Assembly: GCF_000337775.1 (NCBI RefSeq)
Contig: NZ_AOLQ01000042.1
Coordinates: forward strand, 124,001 to 188,000
Length of the DNA: 64,000 nt
From: Haloarcula vallismortis ATCC 29715
GTDB taxonomy: Archaea; Halobacteriota; Halobacteria; Halobacteriales; Haloarculaceae
Reading direction: 5' to 3'
The translations under genes and the position numbers were made by a program. Below are positions 63,216 to 64,000 of this stretch, piece by piece. The first letter of the stretch is position 1. Each line of letters begins with the position of its first letter. The notes below the pieces were generated by a model, which had not been told where the DNA came from, searched no databases, and was given only the letters and a program-made list of their open reading frames with translations.

Positions 63216-64000
63216 ATGAGCAACGACGAGTTTCCGACGGACCAGCCGGCGGTCGTGACCTGTGGGTTGCCCTACGCGAACGGTGACTTGCACGTCGGCC
63301 ACCTCCGGACGTACGTCGACGGGGACGCGCTGTCGCGCTCCCTCCGGCGAATCGGCCAGCAGACGGCGTTTGTTTCGGGGTCGGACATGCACGGTACCCC
63401 GGTGGCAGTCAACGCCGCCGAAGAAGGCGTTGAGCCACGGGAGTTCGCGCTTGACTTTCACGAGACCTACGCCGAGACGTTCCCACAGTTCAACATCGAG
63501 TTCGACAACTACGGGCACACCGACGACGAGACCAACGTCGAACTCACGCAAGAATTCGTCCGCTCGTGGGTCGAAAACGACCACGTCCACGAGAAGGAGA
63601 TCGAAGTCGCCTGGGACACCGAGGAGGACCAACCGCTCCCGGACCGCTACGTCGAGGGGACCTGTCCCTACTGCGGCGAGCAGGCCCGCGGCGACGAGTG
63701 CGACGAGGGATGCCAGCGCCACCTCGAACCCGGCGAAATCGAGGACCCGGTGTCAACGCTGACGGGGAACCCCGCCGAGTACCGCACCCGCGAGCACAAG
63801 TTCCTCCGTCTCGCTGACTTCCAGGAGTACCTCCAGGGCTTCCTCGACCGGCTGGAAGGGACCGACAACGCCCAGAACCAGCCCCGCGAATGGGTCGAGG
63901 GCGAACTGCAGGACCTCTGTATCACGCGAGACATGGACTGGGGCGTCGATTATCCGGAGGACGTTGACGGCGGTAGCGTTGCTCCGGAGGAGCAACGAGA
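63216..64000 (+). CDS. metG: Methionyl-tRNA synthetase, 5' part (3' end outside window)
   Basis: Charges tRNA-Met and initiator tRNA. The open frame runs from ATG 63216 to the window edge, 261 codons seen. Class I HIGH motif is YANGDLHVGHLRTY (about 20-33). The zinc knuckle appears as CPYCGEQARGDECDEGC, then later PREWVEGELQDLCITRDMDW. KMSKS is beyond the window. The start is near-leaderless. Confidence 0.97.
   Translation, partial: MSNDEFPTDQPAVVTCGLPYANGDLHVGHLRTYVDGDALSRSLRRIGQQTAFVSGSDMHGTPVAVNAAEEGVEPREFALDFHETYAETFPQFNIEFDNYGHTDDETNVELTQEFVRSWVENDHVHEKEIEVAWDTEEDQPLPDRYVEGTCPYCGEQARGDECDEGCQRHLEPGEIEDPVSTLTGNPAEYRTREHKFLRLADFQEYLQGFLDRLEGTDNAQNQPREWVEGELQDLCITRDMDWGVDYPEDVDGGSVAPEEQR

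Noticed and set aside
1-64000. CRISPR arrays, insertion sequences, integrases, tRNA and rRNA genes
   Set aside because: Looked for in the gaps and in the translated frames; no regularly spaced repeats, transposase or integrase motifs, or tRNA-like cloverleafs were recognised.

Overview
The window is a stretch of a haloarchaeal chromosome. It is GC-rich, and its proteins are strongly acidic (Asp/Glu-rich, Lys-poor). It has archaeal-only machinery (replication factor C large subunit, 20S proteasome alpha and beta, Pth2, TruD, archaeal phosphopantothenate synthetase, archaeal pilin), Tat-type lipoproteins, and near-leaderless genes with TATA boxes about 25-40 bases before the start. Gene content fits the Haloarcula group; the genus is an inference from style, not from a search. 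No rRNA, tRNA, CRISPR array, insertion sequence or prophage was recognised. The window opens inside valS and closes inside metG.

Layout. 1-9.8 kb: valS 3' part, a DUF1405 membrane protein, pdxS, an MscS channel, DUF2150, and two surface proteins (Ig/PKD-type and CAP-type). 9.9-19.3 kb: a Tat lipoprotein, HMG-CoA synthase, an XRE-type regulator, a type IV pilin, rfcL, a four-gene polar amino acid ABC transporter, and a half-size CtaA. 19.4-30.8 kb: a soluble chemotaxis transducer, malic enzyme fused to a PTA domain, RNase H, a phosphoribosyltransferase with a C-terminal winged-helix-like tail, truD, an MFS transporter and an AtoE-type fatty acid transporter. 31-36.2 kb: a thiamine block, with a ThiR-type regulator (HTH plus ThiN) divergent from tenA (Cys type), tenA (Glu type), a sodium:solute symporter and a 42-residue membrane partner. 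36.2-41.5 kb: UspA, proteasome beta and alpha, Pth2, Yip1, then dcd with a second HTH-ThiN protein and a methyltransferase in one overlapping operon. 41.5-47 kb: DUF6775, an iron-type binding protein with two DtxR-like operators, Thi4 and several haloarchaeal orphans. 47-53.2 kb: a Bat-type HTH regulator divergent from hutUGIH, four histidine-degradation genes overlapping by 4 bp. 53.2-64 kb: a tandem AAA ATPase with an unrecognised N-terminal domain co-transcribed with phosphopantothenate synthetase, then PhzF, ppsA, a RecA/KaiC-like protein with a broken Walker A, mfnA, a VTT-domain membrane protein, and metG 5' part.

Functional links: thiamine (thi4, two tenA, ThiR, transporter), coenzyme A (mfnA for beta-alanine and phosphopantothenate synthetase), gluconeogenic carbon flow (malic enzyme, ppsA), and histidine use as carbon and nitrogen. 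The most unusual non-coding structure is at the 3' end of mfnA. The last 44 bases of the gene are repeated exactly 311 bases downstream, and the space between is filled with perfect short hairpins, several with three-base loops. The 3' end of the HMG-CoA synthase gene shows a smaller version of the same thing, and a similar triloop hairpin sits in frame inside valS.
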